The notes: generated from the sequence alone by a model not told the origin. A stretch of DNA of 64,000 bases from Tissierella sp032104385 (GCF_032104385.1 NZ_DAMCHJ010000005.1:116287-180286); one strand, 5' to 3'. Positions 43,120 through 52,052 are shown, counted from the stretch's first letter. Made by a program: numbers and translations.

Positions 43120-43155
43120 ATACTCCCCTTGAAGGGAGTATTATTATGTTTTTGT
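43120..43155 (+). terminator. Terminator of the dppE-ykfC operon
   Basis: ATACTCCC (43120-43127) pairs with GGGAGTAT (43134-43141), followed by a T-rich tail containing TTTTT. Confidence 0.8.
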
Positions 43156-43257
43156 ATTAGTATTTAAAATATAAAATTAGACAATAATGGGATAATTTAG
43201 TAAAATTATATATATACATATGGTATGAAATCAAACAATAAAGAATGGTGGTATAGT

Positions 43258-44661
43258 ATGGACTATAAAAAGATTATTGAGTTGATGATTAACAATTTAG
43301 AAGAAGGAATAATAGTTGTAGACTCAAATCTAGATATTAGATATTTTAACGAACCATCCATAAACATCACAGGATTTAATCCCAAAGAAGCTATAGGGAA
43401 AAATATTCTTCAAGTCTTTCCCAATATTCCTAAAGAAAATAGTACATTTTACAAGGTTATCAATACTAAAAAACCTATAATCGAACATGTCCAAAATTAT
43501 ATAAATTATGTGGGAAAGAATGTATCAATAGTTACATCAACAATTCCTATAATTAGCAATGATAAAATTGAGGGTGCAATTGAAATCTTCAAAGATTTGA
43601 GTAATGTAATGGAGTTATCTGAAAAGATAATTATGTTACAAAGTACATTATATAGTAAAGATACTGGTTCTAATGGTTTTTTACAAAATGGAACTCAATA
43701 TAATCTATCTGATATAATTGGACAAAGTGAATCTATAATTCAATTAAAAGGAAAAGCAAAGAAAATATCAAACAGCAATTCACCAGTATTTGTCTTTGGA
43801 GAAACGGGTACTGGGAAGGAACTAGTAGTACAAGGATTACATAATTTAAGTTATAGAAGGAATAAGCCTTTTATAGCACAGAACTGTGGTGCATTACCTG
43901 AGAATCTACTTGAAAGTATACTTTTTGGGACGGTGCAAGGAAGTTTTACTGGTGCCAAAGATAAACAAGGATTATTTGAATTAGCCCATGGTGGTACTTT
44001 GTTTTTAGACGAATTAAATTCTATGGAGTTAGGTTTGCAGTCAAAGTTATTGCGTGTCATAGAGGATGGGGTCATAAGGAGGATAGGAAGCGCTAAAACT
44101 ACTGTTGTAGATGTGAGGTTGATTGTAACATCTAATGAAGAACCTAAGAAACTTATACAAGAAAATAGACTTAGGGAGGATTTATATTATAGATTAAATG
44201 TACTAAATCTGAATATGCCGCCCCTTAGAGATAGGAAAGAGGATATCCCGATTTTGGTTGAATATTTTATCAAAAATTGTAATGATAAAATGAATAAATC
44301 AGTAAAGGGTGTTGATAAACAAGTCATGGAATATTTTTTAAATAATGATTGGCCAGGTAATGTAAGGGAGTTACAAAATACCATTGAAAGTGCTATGAAT
44401 TTTGTTGAATATGACTATATTAAACTGGAAGATTTGCAGACATATAATGGTCCGTATAACATAGAATTAGAAGACTTTGAGCTTAGAATATCAAAAGATA
44501 TAAGTCTTAGAACGGCAGTAGAAGAATATGAGAAAAACATCATTAGATTAGCCCTTGCTGAGGCAGGGAATAACTGTGCACAAGCAGCAAGAAACCTCAA
44601 AGTACCGAAACAAACTCTTCATAGTAAATTAAGAAAGTACAATATAGATTTAAAGAATTAA
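43258..44661 (+). CDS. Sigma-54-dependent transcriptional activator, PAS-type (activator 2)
   Basis: The ATG at 43258 (MDYKKI) follows GGTGG at normal spacing; an in-frame ATG at 43225 lacks a site. The product is 467 residues. An N-terminal PAS domain (about 1-115, LEEGIIVVDSNLDIRYFNE) is followed by an AAA+ domain with Walker A GETGTGKE (residue about 181). The sigma-54 loop reads GSFTGA (residue about 228, Ser for the common Ala), then FLDELNS. The Fis-type C-terminus reads NNCAQAARNLKVPKQTLHSK. The overall form resembles RocR-type amino-acid-catabolism activators. It lies just before the second Opp operon, which has a sigma-54 promoter, and probably activates it. Confidence 0.92.
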   Translation: MDYKKIIELMINNLEEGIIVVDSNLDIRYFNEPSINITGFNPKEAIGKNILQVFPNIPKENSTFYKVINTKKPIIEHVQNYINYVGKNVSIVTSTIPIISNDKIEGAIEIFKDLSNVMELSEKIIMLQSTLYSKDTGSNGFLQNGTQYNLSDIIGQSESIIQLKGKAKKISNSNSPVFVFGETGTGKELVVQGLHNLSYRRNKPFIAQNCGALPENLLESILFGTVQGSFTGAKDKQGLFELAHGGTLFLDELNSMELGLQSKLLRVIEDGVIRRIGSAKTTVVDVRLIVTSNEEPKKLIQENRLREDLYYRLNVLNLNMPPLRDRKEDIPILVEYFIKNCNDKMNKSVKGVDKQVMEYFLNNDWPGNVRELQNTIESAMNFVEYDYIKLEDLQTYNGPYNIELEDFELRISKDISLRTAVEEYEKNIIRLALAEAGNNCAQAARNLKVPKQTLHSKLRKYNIDLKN

Positions 44662-44670
44662 AATTTACTA

Positions 44671-44690
44671 TAGTCTGAAATTTCATACTA
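44671..44690. promoter_or_regulatory. 20-bp palindrome upstream of the second Opp operon
   Basis: TAGTCTGAAATTTCATACTA is symmetric except for one base pair. It lies 110 bases before the sigma-54 promoter at 44800, at enhancer distance. It differs from the TTCCG-N6-CGGAA sites, so it may be the target of activator 2. Confidence 0.35.
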
Positions 44691-44696
44691 ATTTTA

Positions 44697-44752
44697 AAAC
44701 AATTAAGAAAAAGTACTAAATTTAATACTTTTCTTAATTGTTTTTTTATTTC
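44697..44752 (+). terminator. Terminator of activator 2
   Basis: AAAACAATTAAGAAAA... pairs with ...TTTTCTTAATTGTTTT in a stem of about 18 bp, followed by TTTTTTT. Confidence 0.85.
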
Positions 44753-44799
44753 AGTGTATGAATGCATTGATAATGCTGGAATTGATTAAGGTGGGGATT

Positions 44800-44815
44800 T
44801 GGCATGAAGATTGCT
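44800..44815 (+). promoter_or_regulatory. Sigma-54 promoter of the second Opp operon
   Basis: TGGCATGAAGATTGCT has GG-N10-GC spacing and lies 92 bases before the oppB-like start codon. No TTCCG-N6-CGGAA site is seen upstream. Confidence 0.8.
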
Positions 44816-44831
44816 TTATAACTATTATGAA

Positions 44832-44915
44832 AGGAGGTATATAACGAATATTATAGTAAGTAACATAAAATTCACTATTAAAAATCATAAGAAAGGTAGA
44901 TCTATTTATGTTTAA
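44832..44915 (+). other. Strong ribosome binding site before a non-ATG leader frame
   Basis: AGGAGG at 44832-44837 is followed, 6 bases later, by ACG rather than ATG (44844). From there 23 codons stay open and end at TAA 44913-44915, overlapping the start of the OppB-like gene (ATG 44908). A single ATG-to-ACG change in a leader peptide, or a remnant of a lost gene, would explain it. Translational coupling to the permease is possible. Confidence 0.4.
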
Positions 44916-45837
44916 ATTTGTTATGAAAAGAATAATTTATTCATTGATTACTTTGTTTCTAATAATTACTGCAACATTTTTTTTAATAGCAGGTGCACCT
45001 GGAGATCCAATTGCAGCTAAAGTTGGACAAATGCCTGAAAAGGCGCAGGGGGTAATTCGTGCTAGATATGGTTTAGATAAGCCAGTTACTGAAAGGTATG
45101 TAATTTACATAAAACATCTTTTAACTACTGGAGATTTTGGAGAGTCCATTATCTATACAGGAAAATCTGCAAACGATGTTATTAAAGATAATGCTCCCAT
45201 TTCGGCTAAAATAGGGATTATAGCTATAACATTACAAATTACCATAGGGGTGTTATTGGGTCTTATTTCAGCTCTTAATAGGGAAAAATTAGGGGATCAT
45301 ATAATACGGGTGTGTGTTGTTCTGGCTATATGTGTTCCTAGTTTTGTAGTTGCGGCATTGCTTCAATATTTTGTAGCTTTTAAGTGGAAATTAGCTCCAG
45401 TCTTTGGTTGGGGGCAGTTAAAGCATTATATTTTACCAGTAATAGCATATGCAGCTGGAGGTATTGCAAGTTATACAAAGTTTATGAGGAGTAGTACGAT
45501 TTCTGTAATCAGCGAAGATTATATTATTACTGCAAAGGCAAAGGGATGTAAGAAAAGAAGAATTATTAAAAAACATATTTTAAGAAATTCTATGATTCCT
45601 ATTGTGACCATGATAGGTCCTGCAGTTGCAGGAATATTTGGAGGATCTTTTATACTGGAAAAGATGTTTTCAATACCTGGACTTGGCAATTATTATATAA
45701 AGGCTGTTTCTGATAGTGATTATACCATGATAATAGGGCTTACCATATTCTTTGCAATACTATATACTATAGCATTGATTTTAGTGGATATCTTATATGG
45801 TATTGTTGACCCGAGAATTAGAGTTGCAAGGTCTTAG
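44908..45837 (+). CDS. Oligopeptide ABC transporter permease (OppB-like)
   Basis: A 309-residue integral membrane permease. N-terminal FKFVMKRIIYSLITLFLI and GAPGDPIAAK are typical of OppB/DppB. The EAA loop reads DYIITAKAKGCKKRRIIKKH. About six helices are evident. It is the first gene of a five-gene operon (permease, permease, ATPase, ATPase, binding protein) behind a sigma-54 promoter. The order differs from the first importer, where the binding protein comes first. Confidence 0.93.
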   Translation: MFKFVMKRIIYSLITLFLIITATFFLIAGAPGDPIAAKVGQMPEKAQGVIRARYGLDKPVTERYVIYIKHLLTTGDFGESIIYTGKSANDVIKDNAPISAKIGIIAITLQITIGVLLGLISALNREKLGDHIIRVCVVLAICVPSFVVAALLQYFVAFKWKLAPVFGWGQLKHYILPVIAYAAGGIASYTKFMRSSTISVISEDYIITAKAKGCKKRRIIKKHILRNSMIPIVTMIGPAVAGIFGGSFILEKMFSIPGLGNYYIKAVSDSDYTMIIGLTIFFAILYTIALILVDILYGIVDPRIRVARS

Positions 45838-45865
45838 ACAAAAATAATAGCGAGGTAATGATAAT

Positions 45866-46813
45866 ATGAATAGTTTAGAGAGTAATATAGGAATTGATAT
45901 GGTTATTACAGAAGGTATGTTTAAAAGAGTTGGTACAGAAGGGTTATCTGGCGAGCAACTATCTAAACCTTCCCTAACTTATTGGGCAGATGTTTGGAGA
46001 AGATTTAAGTCAAATAGATTAGCAATTATAGGATTAGTATTATTGATATTGGTGGTTTTAACCATATATGTTGGACCGCTGCTTTCAGGCAAAGATTATC
46101 AATATATGGATTCATCGGTAAAAAGTTTACGACCAAATAGCGAATATTGGTTTGGTACTGATGATATGGGGAGGGATATTTTTACGAGAGTATGTGTTGG
46201 AGGAAGAATTTCCATATTAATAGGAATTAGTTGTACACTTGTAATGTTTGTCATAGGTTCCTTATTAGGTGCTATTGCAGGGCTGAAAGGTGGTTTGGTT
46301 GATAATATTATTATGAGATTTGCTGAGTTTATTGGAAATTTACCTTATTTAATTATTGTATTAATACTTTCTGTAGTGTTGGGAAGAAGTATATTTTCCT
46401 TAGTATTGGCAATGAGTCTTACATCTTGGGTGGGAACTACTAGAATGGTAAGAGGCCAAATATTACAGATTAAAGAACAGGATTATGTTGAGGCTGCTAG
46501 GGCGTTAGGTTCCAATACTGGAAGAATTATTATGAAGCACCTTTTGCCAAATACATTGGGAATTATAATGGTTGATATTACTATGTCAGTACCAGGATTT
46601 ATTTTTGGTGAGGCATTTCTTAGCTATATAGGTTTGGGAGTAAGAGCGCCTAAAACTAGTTGGGGAGCTTTAGCATCAGCAGGGCAGCAAAGATTAATGT
46701 TTTATCCTCATGAATTGTTTTTTCCTTGCATGATGATTGTTTTGACAATGTTAGCATTTCATCTAATTGGTGACGGTCTTTCAGATGCATTAGACCCAAA
46801 GTTAAGAAAGTAG
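45866..46813 (+). CDS. Oligopeptide ABC transporter permease (OppC-like)
   Basis: A 315-residue permease partner with the hallmark YWFGTDDMGRDIFTRV after the first periplasmic loop, and the EAA loop DYVEAARALGSNTGRIIMKH. It ends SDALDPKLRK. A cytoplasmic N-terminal segment of about 45 residues precedes the first helix. It lies 28 bases after oppB and 9 bases before the ATPase. Confidence 0.93.
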   Translation: MNSLESNIGIDMVITEGMFKRVGTEGLSGEQLSKPSLTYWADVWRRFKSNRLAIIGLVLLILVVLTIYVGPLLSGKDYQYMDSSVKSLRPNSEYWFGTDDMGRDIFTRVCVGGRISILIGISCTLVMFVIGSLLGAIAGLKGGLVDNIIMRFAEFIGNLPYLIIVLILSVVLGRSIFSLVLAMSLTSWVGTTRMVRGQILQIKEQDYVEAARALGSNTGRIIMKHLLPNTLGIIMVDITMSVPGFIFGEAFLSYIGLGVRAPKTSWGALASAGQQRLMFYPHELFFPCMMIVLTMLAFHLIGDGLSDALDPKLRK

Positions 46814-46822
46814 GTGTACTAA

Positions 46823-47866
46823 ATGAATGATAAAAGGATATTAGAGGTAAAGAATTTAAATGTTTCATTTAATACATATGCAGGTACAGCATATGCAGTT
46901 AGGGGTATCGATTTTCATTTGGATAAAGGAGAAAATCTGGCTATAGTTGGAGAATCTGGATGCGGTAAGACTGTAACATCTAAAGCAATTATGGGACTAC
47001 TCCCTAGTCCTCAATCAGTAATTCAAACAGAGGGTTCTGCCATTAATTTTTGTGGTAAAAATCTTCTTTATTTTAATGAAGCTGAGATGGCGGGGATTAG
47101 GGGAAAAGAAATTTCTATGATATTTCAAGATCCCATGACATCCTTGAATCCTACTATGAAAATTGGAGAACAAATAGCGGAAAGTGTTTTTTTGCATAAT
47201 AATGTATCTCATAGTGAAGCTAGGACTGTTGCTCTTAAAATGCTTGAATTAGTTAGAATACCTAATGCAAAGATGAGATTGAAGCAATATCCATTTGAAT
47301 TTTCTGGAGGAATGAGGCAAAGAGCCATGATAGCAATTGCCCTTGCTTGTAATCCAAAGATACTAATAGCCGATGAGCCTACAACGGCATTAGATGTAAC
47401 TATCCAAGCACAAATTATGGAGCTGATAGCTGATTTACAGAGAGAATTAAATACTGGTGTTATCTTAGTTACTCATGATTTGGGAGTTGTAGCAAGTGTT
47501 GCAGATAGGATACAAGTCATGTATGCAGGTAAGATTGTTGAAAGAGGCACTGTAGATGAAATTTTCTATAATCCAAAACATCCTTATACCTTTGCACTTT
47601 TAAAGTCTGTACCAAAATTGAGTTCCAATAACAAAGAAAAATTATATTCTTTGACAGGTACACCACCTGATTTAATAAATCCACCTATAGGTTGTCCATT
47701 TGCACCAAGATGTGAGTTTGGAATGACGATTTGCAGAGCAAAGTATCCTGAGAAAACATCTTTTGGAGAAACACAAGAATGTTCTTGTTGGCTCCATGAT
47801 AAAAGAGCTGATGTTAGTGGAGTACCAAAGGAATTATTACAAAGAGGTGAGGCATATGGAAAATAA
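46823..47866 (+). CDS. Oligopeptide ABC transporter ATP-binding protein (OppD-like)
   Basis: A 347-residue ATPase. Walker A GESGCGKT, FQDPMTSLNPT, signature SGGMRQR, Walker B ILIADEPTTALD and LVTHD are present. The C-terminal extension carries the cysteine group GCPFAPRCEFGMTICRA with a later ECSCW, which binds an iron-sulfur cluster in several Opp/Dpp ATPases. The first importer's ATPases lack it. It overlaps the next ATPase by 11 bases. Confidence 0.93.
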   Translation: MNDKRILEVKNLNVSFNTYAGTAYAVRGIDFHLDKGENLAIVGESGCGKTVTSKAIMGLLPSPQSVIQTEGSAINFCGKNLLYFNEAEMAGIRGKEISMIFQDPMTSLNPTMKIGEQIAESVFLHNNVSHSEARTVALKMLELVRIPNAKMRLKQYPFEFSGGMRQRAMIAIALACNPKILIADEPTTALDVTIQAQIMELIADLQRELNTGVILVTHDLGVVASVADRIQVMYAGKIVERGTVDEIFYNPKHPYTFALLKSVPKLSSNNKEKLYSLTGTPPDLINPPIGCPFAPRCEFGMTICRAKYPEKTSFGETQECSCWLHDKRADVSGVPKELLQRGEAYGK

Positions 47867-48830
47867 AGAGGTACTAATCCAAGTGAAAAATTTAAAAAAA
47901 TATTTCAAGGTTGGAAGGAACAATATATTAAAAGCTGTTGATGATGTGAGTTTTAATATCTATAAGGGCGAAACCTTAGGACTTGTTGGAGAATCTGGTT
48001 GTGGAAAAACTACTTGTGGAAAAACTGTAATGGGCTTGTATGATGCTACTGGAGGAGAAATAATTTATGATGAAGTAAATATACATAGTTTTAACCGTAG
48101 GGAGAAAAAAGAATTTACTAAAAGAGCTCAAATTATATTTCAAGACCCCTACTCTTCTTTAAATCCGAGAATGACAGTGGGAGATATTATCGGTGAAGGT
48201 ATAGATATCCATGGTCTATACAAAGGTAAAGTTAGAGAAGCAAAAATTTTTGAAATGCTTGAAACTGTAGGATTAAATAAAGAGCATGCTTCTAGATTTC
48301 CCCATGAATTTTCTGGAGGACAAAGACAAAGAATTGGAATAGCGAGAGCATTGGCTGTTGAGCCTGATTTCATTGTTTGTGATGAGCCTATTTCAGCACT
48401 TGATGTTTCAATTCAAGCACAAGTTGTAAACCTTTTAATTGAACTGCAAAAGACAAGAGGGCTTACATATTTGTTTATAGCACATGATTTGTCAATGATT
48501 AAACATATTTCGGATAGAGTCGGTGTAATGTATCTTGGCAGTTTAGTAGAATTTACAACTAGCGATGCGCTTTATAATAATCCATTACATCCATATACAA
48601 AGGCTTTATTATCTGCAATTCCAATACCTGATCCTAATGAAGAGAGGGAGAAAAAACGAATACCAATAGATGGAGAAATACCAAGCCCCATTAATCCTCT
48701 TCCTGGATGCAAATTTTCCTCAAGATGTAAATTTGCTATGGAAATATGTAAAGAAAAGATGCCATCACTTATGGAAGTAGGCAAGGAACATTTTGTTGCT
48801 TGCCATATGATAAAAAATATTAGTCTTTAA
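47856..48830 (+). CDS. Oligopeptide ABC transporter ATP-binding protein (OppF-like)
   Basis: The ATG at 47856 (MENKEV) follows GAGGTG at normal spacing and overlaps the end of oppD by 11 bases; a longer in-frame reading from 47763 runs deep into oppD and is rejected. The 324-residue ATPase has Walker A GESGCGKT, FQDPYSSLNPR, signature SGGQRQR, FIVCDEPISALD and FIAHD. Its C-terminus also has a cysteine group (GCKFSSRCKFAMEICKE and ACHMI). Confidence 0.93.
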   Translation: MENKEVLIQVKNLKKYFKVGRNNILKAVDDVSFNIYKGETLGLVGESGCGKTTCGKTVMGLYDATGGEIIYDEVNIHSFNRREKKEFTKRAQIIFQDPYSSLNPRMTVGDIIGEGIDIHGLYKGKVREAKIFEMLETVGLNKEHASRFPHEFSGGQRQRIGIARALAVEPDFIVCDEPISALDVSIQAQVVNLLIELQKTRGLTYLFIAHDLSMIKHISDRVGVMYLGSLVEFTTSDALYNNPLHPYTKALLSAIPIPDPNEEREKKRIPIDGEIPSPINPLPGCKFSSRCKFAMEICKEKMPSLMEVGKEHFVACHMIKNISL

Positions 48831-48878
48831 TAGCATCAGCTTTTAAAGTATAAAATCAATGTTAATAAGGAGGAGAAA

Positions 48879-50636
48879 ATGAAAAATTTTAAGAAGGTAA
48901 TAGTTTTAATCATTGTTTTTACTTTATGTTTCGGTACATTAACTGGATGTGGAAAGAAAGGAGATGCACCAACAAATACAGGAAATGAAATAGGTACGGA
49001 TTCTAATGATAAAGATACAACCCAAATGGATAAAGAACAAGTATATAGGTTTAGTCATAAGAGTGATATAACAGGTCTTAATCCAATGCTCAATACTACA
49101 GGTCCTGATAATGGCACTCATGATTTTATTTTTGAAACTTTAGTTGCAGATGTTGCAGATGAAAATGGCAATTCAATAATAAAGCCAGCAGCAGCAAAGG
49201 ACTGGACAATTAGTGAAGATGGAATGGTTTATACTTTTAATATTAGAGAAAATGCCCTATGGAATGATGGTGTTCCTGTAACAGCAAATGACTTCTTATT
49301 TACATTTAGAACAATGGCTACACCAGAAATAGGTTCTACTAATGCTTGGTTATTTGATGGGATTATTTTAAACTTTGCAGAAGCACTTTATAATGATGGT
49401 ACAAACCCAAAATATGATAAGAAACCAGAAGATATTGGTATAAAAGTAATTGATGAGAAAACCATTGAATTTACATTGACTAAACCCTATGGATATTTTC
49501 TTGATTTGCTTTCTGGGGCAAAACCAATTAGACAGGATAAATATGAAGAGTATGGAAGCTCATATGGCTCATCTATAGATAAGATTGTAATGAATGGACC
49601 ATTTATAATGGAAAGTTGGGATCCAAATGTTCAAATTACCTTTGTTAGAAATGAGAAATATTGGAACGCAGAAAATATAAAACTTCAAAAAGTTGAGAGA
49701 AAAGTTATTCAGGATACTGCTACAGCTGCACAGGCATTAATTAGTGGGGATATCGATGTTATTGAGGACACAAATGATCCCGATTGGAAAAAGCTTATTA
49801 GTGAAGATGGAAGATTTGAAACTATAGTTGTACCTGATAATGCACCTGAATTTTTAGGATTTAATTGTAAAAATAAATATTTTAAAAATCCAAAGATAAG
49901 ATTGGCTTTTTCATTGGCATTTGACAGAGAAAAATATCTTGATGATTTAAGAGAAGGACAGGGAGAGCCACTTTATTCATTGATGCCAGGGATTACTAAT
50001 GTTGGAGATGAATTATACAGCGAAAGAACTAATGGCAAAAATCAAGTTCTAAAGGAACTTATGAAACAATATCCAGACCCTAAGGCACTTTTAATAGAAG
50101 GACTTACAGAGGAAGGATTTGATCCGGATCCAGGGAAGATGGATATTAGTTATGCTACAAGGGGTACAACTGAATATTCTAAGAAATCAGCAGAGTGGTT
50201 ATTGCAGCAATGGAAGGAAAAATTAGGTGTTGAAATAAAAATTGATATGATAGAATGGAATGTTATGTGGGATAAAGTTGATGTGGGAGATTACGATATT
50301 TGTACTGCTGGTTGGGGACCTTATTATAATGACCCTAATGCTTTATTAGAATTATATGATCCTGTAAATGGATATTTCAACACTGCTAAATCTGGTTGGA
50401 ATGGACCAGATGCTGATAGATTTGTTGAGATATTAGAGAAGGCATCTAATACTCCTGACAACCAAGAAAGGGCAGAATTATTTGTAGAAGCAGAAAAAAT
50501 TCTTGTAGGGACAGGTGTAATAGCTCCAACTTATTCCAAATCATTAACAACATTTTTAGCCAAGTATGTAAAAGGATACTATGTTAATCCACATTCTAGT
50601 TTGGATTATAGTTTAATTTATATATCAGGAAGGTAA
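48879..50636 (+). CDS. Oligopeptide ABC transporter substrate-binding lipoprotein (OppA-like)
   Basis: A 585-residue family-5 solute-binding protein. The lipobox cysteine is at about residue 24 (TLCFGTLTGC), followed by a Thr/Asn/Asp-rich tether. Family segments include LNPMLNTTGPDNGTHDFIFE, MVYTFNIRENALWNDG, IRLAFSLAFDREKY and CTAGWGPYYNDPNALLELYD. It closes the second sigma-54-driven importer operon. The peptide specificity is unknown. Its difference from the first binding protein suggests a distinct substrate range. Confidence 0.9.
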   Translation: MKNFKKVIVLIIVFTLCFGTLTGCGKKGDAPTNTGNEIGTDSNDKDTTQMDKEQVYRFSHKSDITGLNPMLNTTGPDNGTHDFIFETLVADVADENGNSIIKPAAAKDWTISEDGMVYTFNIRENALWNDGVPVTANDFLFTFRTMATPEIGSTNAWLFDGIILNFAEALYNDGTNPKYDKKPEDIGIKVIDEKTIEFTLTKPYGYFLDLLSGAKPIRQDKYEEYGSSYGSSIDKIVMNGPFIMESWDPNVQITFVRNEKYWNAENIKLQKVERKVIQDTATAAQALISGDIDVIEDTNDPDWKKLISEDGRFETIVVPDNAPEFLGFNCKNKYFKNPKIRLAFSLAFDREKYLDDLREGQGEPLYSLMPGITNVGDELYSERTNGKNQVLKELMKQYPDPKALLIEGLTEEGFDPDPGKMDISYATRGTTEYSKKSAEWLLQQWKEKLGVEIKIDMIEWNVMWDKVDVGDYDICTAGWGPYYNDPNALLELYDPVNGYFNTAKSGWNGPDADRFVEILEKASNTPDNQERAELFVEAEKILVGTGVIAPTYSKSLTTFLAKYVKGYYVNPHSSLDYSLIYISGR

Positions 50637-50690
50637 AGATTTATTTCATAGATTGTAGGAAATTTTAAATACTCCCTTAATCTATTTATT

Positions 50691-50732
50691 TTAGGCAAGA
50701 TATATTTTATTTTTACATTATATCTTGCCTAA
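50691..50732 (+). terminator. Hairpin after the second Opp operon
   Basis: TTAGGCAAGATATA (50691-50704) pairs with 50719-50732. The following tail (AATATAG) is not T-rich, so termination may be partial. Confidence 0.55.
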
Positions 50733-50789
50733 ATATAGATTATAGTATATATTATTGTTCGATGTATAATATTAAGTTTGAGGTGCAAA

Positions 50790-51869
50790 GTGATTTACAT
50801 AATGATAATTTTTTCAATTATAGCAGGAATAGATAAAATATTAAATAATAGATTTGGATTAGGAGAAAAATTTGATGAAGGATTTAAAGCTCTAGGGGAA
50901 TTAGCTCTAACTATAATCGGTATCTATAGTTTATCCCCAATTATAGGGAAGAAACTTGTATTACTATTGGATCCTTTAGCTAAATTAATTAAAGTAGACC
51001 CTTCTGTTTTTTTAAGTAGTATATTAGCTGTAGATCTAGGTGGATATGCAACCAGTATTGAAATAGCACATTCAGAAATAATAGGAAGATTTAACGGACT
51101 TATATTAGCTTCTATTTTAGGTGCTACAATTTCTTTTACAATTCCAGTAGCAGTTGGATTTATATCTAAGGAAGATTTTAAATTCTTTGCTAAAGGAACC
51201 TTAGCAGGTATTATTACTATACCTCTTGGAATGGTTGTAGGCGGAGTTATGATGGGGATTGAATTCATAGATATCATTTTAAATTTAATACCGGTTATAA
51301 TCTTTTCCGTTATAATAATTTGGGGACTATTTAAATCTCCAAACAATATGATTAAGGTTTTCAGCATAATTGGTAGGATAATTATAATCATCAGTACAAT
51401 AGGACTAATTGCAAATATTATTAGTTTTATGTTTGGATATAATTTAATCAAAGGCATATTGCCTATAGAAGAAGGTGCTATGCTTGTGGTGAAAATTGGT
51501 ATTATATTATCTGGTGCCTACCCAATGTTTCATTTTTTATCAAAGATATTAAACAAACATTTGTCTAAAATAGGTAAAGAGTTTGGATTAGATGATTATT
51601 CCATACTTGGAATACTTAGTTCTTTGGCTAATTGTATTCCTATGTTGGGAATTTATCATAAGATGAACGAAAAGGGTAAGATCATAAATGCTTCCTTTGT
51701 TGTATCTGGTGCATTTACTTTTGGTGGACAACTTGGATATATATCATCAGTATCAGAAGAAACAGTTGCTCCATTTATAGCTAGTAAATTAGTAGCAGGA
51801 GTTAGTGCTATATTTTTAGCTATGTTATTAATAAGACTAGAGAATGCTAAGGGTGATAAAAATAATTAA
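50790..51869 (+). CDS. EutH-like ethanolamine permease
   Basis: A protein of about 359 residues with roughly ten membrane helices. GTG 50790 is preferred as start because GAGGTG lies 4 bases upstream, and the resulting N-terminus (MIYIMIIFSIIAGIDKILNN) matches EutH proteins. Family segments include RFGLGEKFDEGF, AVDLGGYATSIEIA, TISFTIPVAVGFI and GTLAGIITIPLG. EutH facilitates ethanolamine entry. No other eut genes are seen in the window, so this copy is orphaned here. It may transport ethanolamine or another small amine. Ethanolamine would be consistent with scavenging cell debris. Confidence 0.85.
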   Translation: MIYIMIIFSIIAGIDKILNNRFGLGEKFDEGFKALGELALTIIGIYSLSPIIGKKLVLLLDPLAKLIKVDPSVFLSSILAVDLGGYATSIEIAHSEIIGRFNGLILASILGATISFTIPVAVGFISKEDFKFFAKGTLAGIITIPLGMVVGGVMMGIEFIDIILNLIPVIIFSVIIIWGLFKSPNNMIKVFSIIGRIIIIISTIGLIANIISFMFGYNLIKGILPIEEGAMLVVKIGIILSGAYPMFHFLSKILNKHLSKIGKEFGLDDYSILGILSSLANCIPMLGIYHKMNEKGKIINASFVVSGAFTFGGQLGYISSVSEETVAPFIASKLVAGVSAIFLAMLLIRLENAKGDKNN

Positions 51870-51890
51870 AGTTAAATTTGTATTTAGATT

Positions 51891-51953
51891 AAAAAATGCT
51901 CATTTCTGATAAAAATCAAAATAAGATTGAAATCAGAAGTGAGCATTTTTTAC
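51891..51953 (+). terminator. Terminator of the eutH-like gene
   Basis: AAAAAATGCTCATTTCTGAT (51891-51910) pairs with 51932-51951, followed by Ts. Confidence 0.85.
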
Positions 51954-52052
51954 AGCAATAGAAAAAGAAGAAAAAATAAGTTGAAACAATTTATCAAAAA
52001 TTATGTTATTATTAAAGAAAATATTATATAAAATTTATAATGGGGGAAGCAA

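Noticed and set aside
47763..47855. Longer N-terminus for the second OppF-like ATPase
   Set aside because: It runs through the upstream ATPase gene, adds a sequence unlike the family, and lacks a ribosome binding site.
50924..51457. Minus-strand open frame of 177 codons
   Set aside because: It is fully antisense to the EutH-like gene. Its hydrophobic, Ile-rich reading is what the complement of membrane-helix codons yields.
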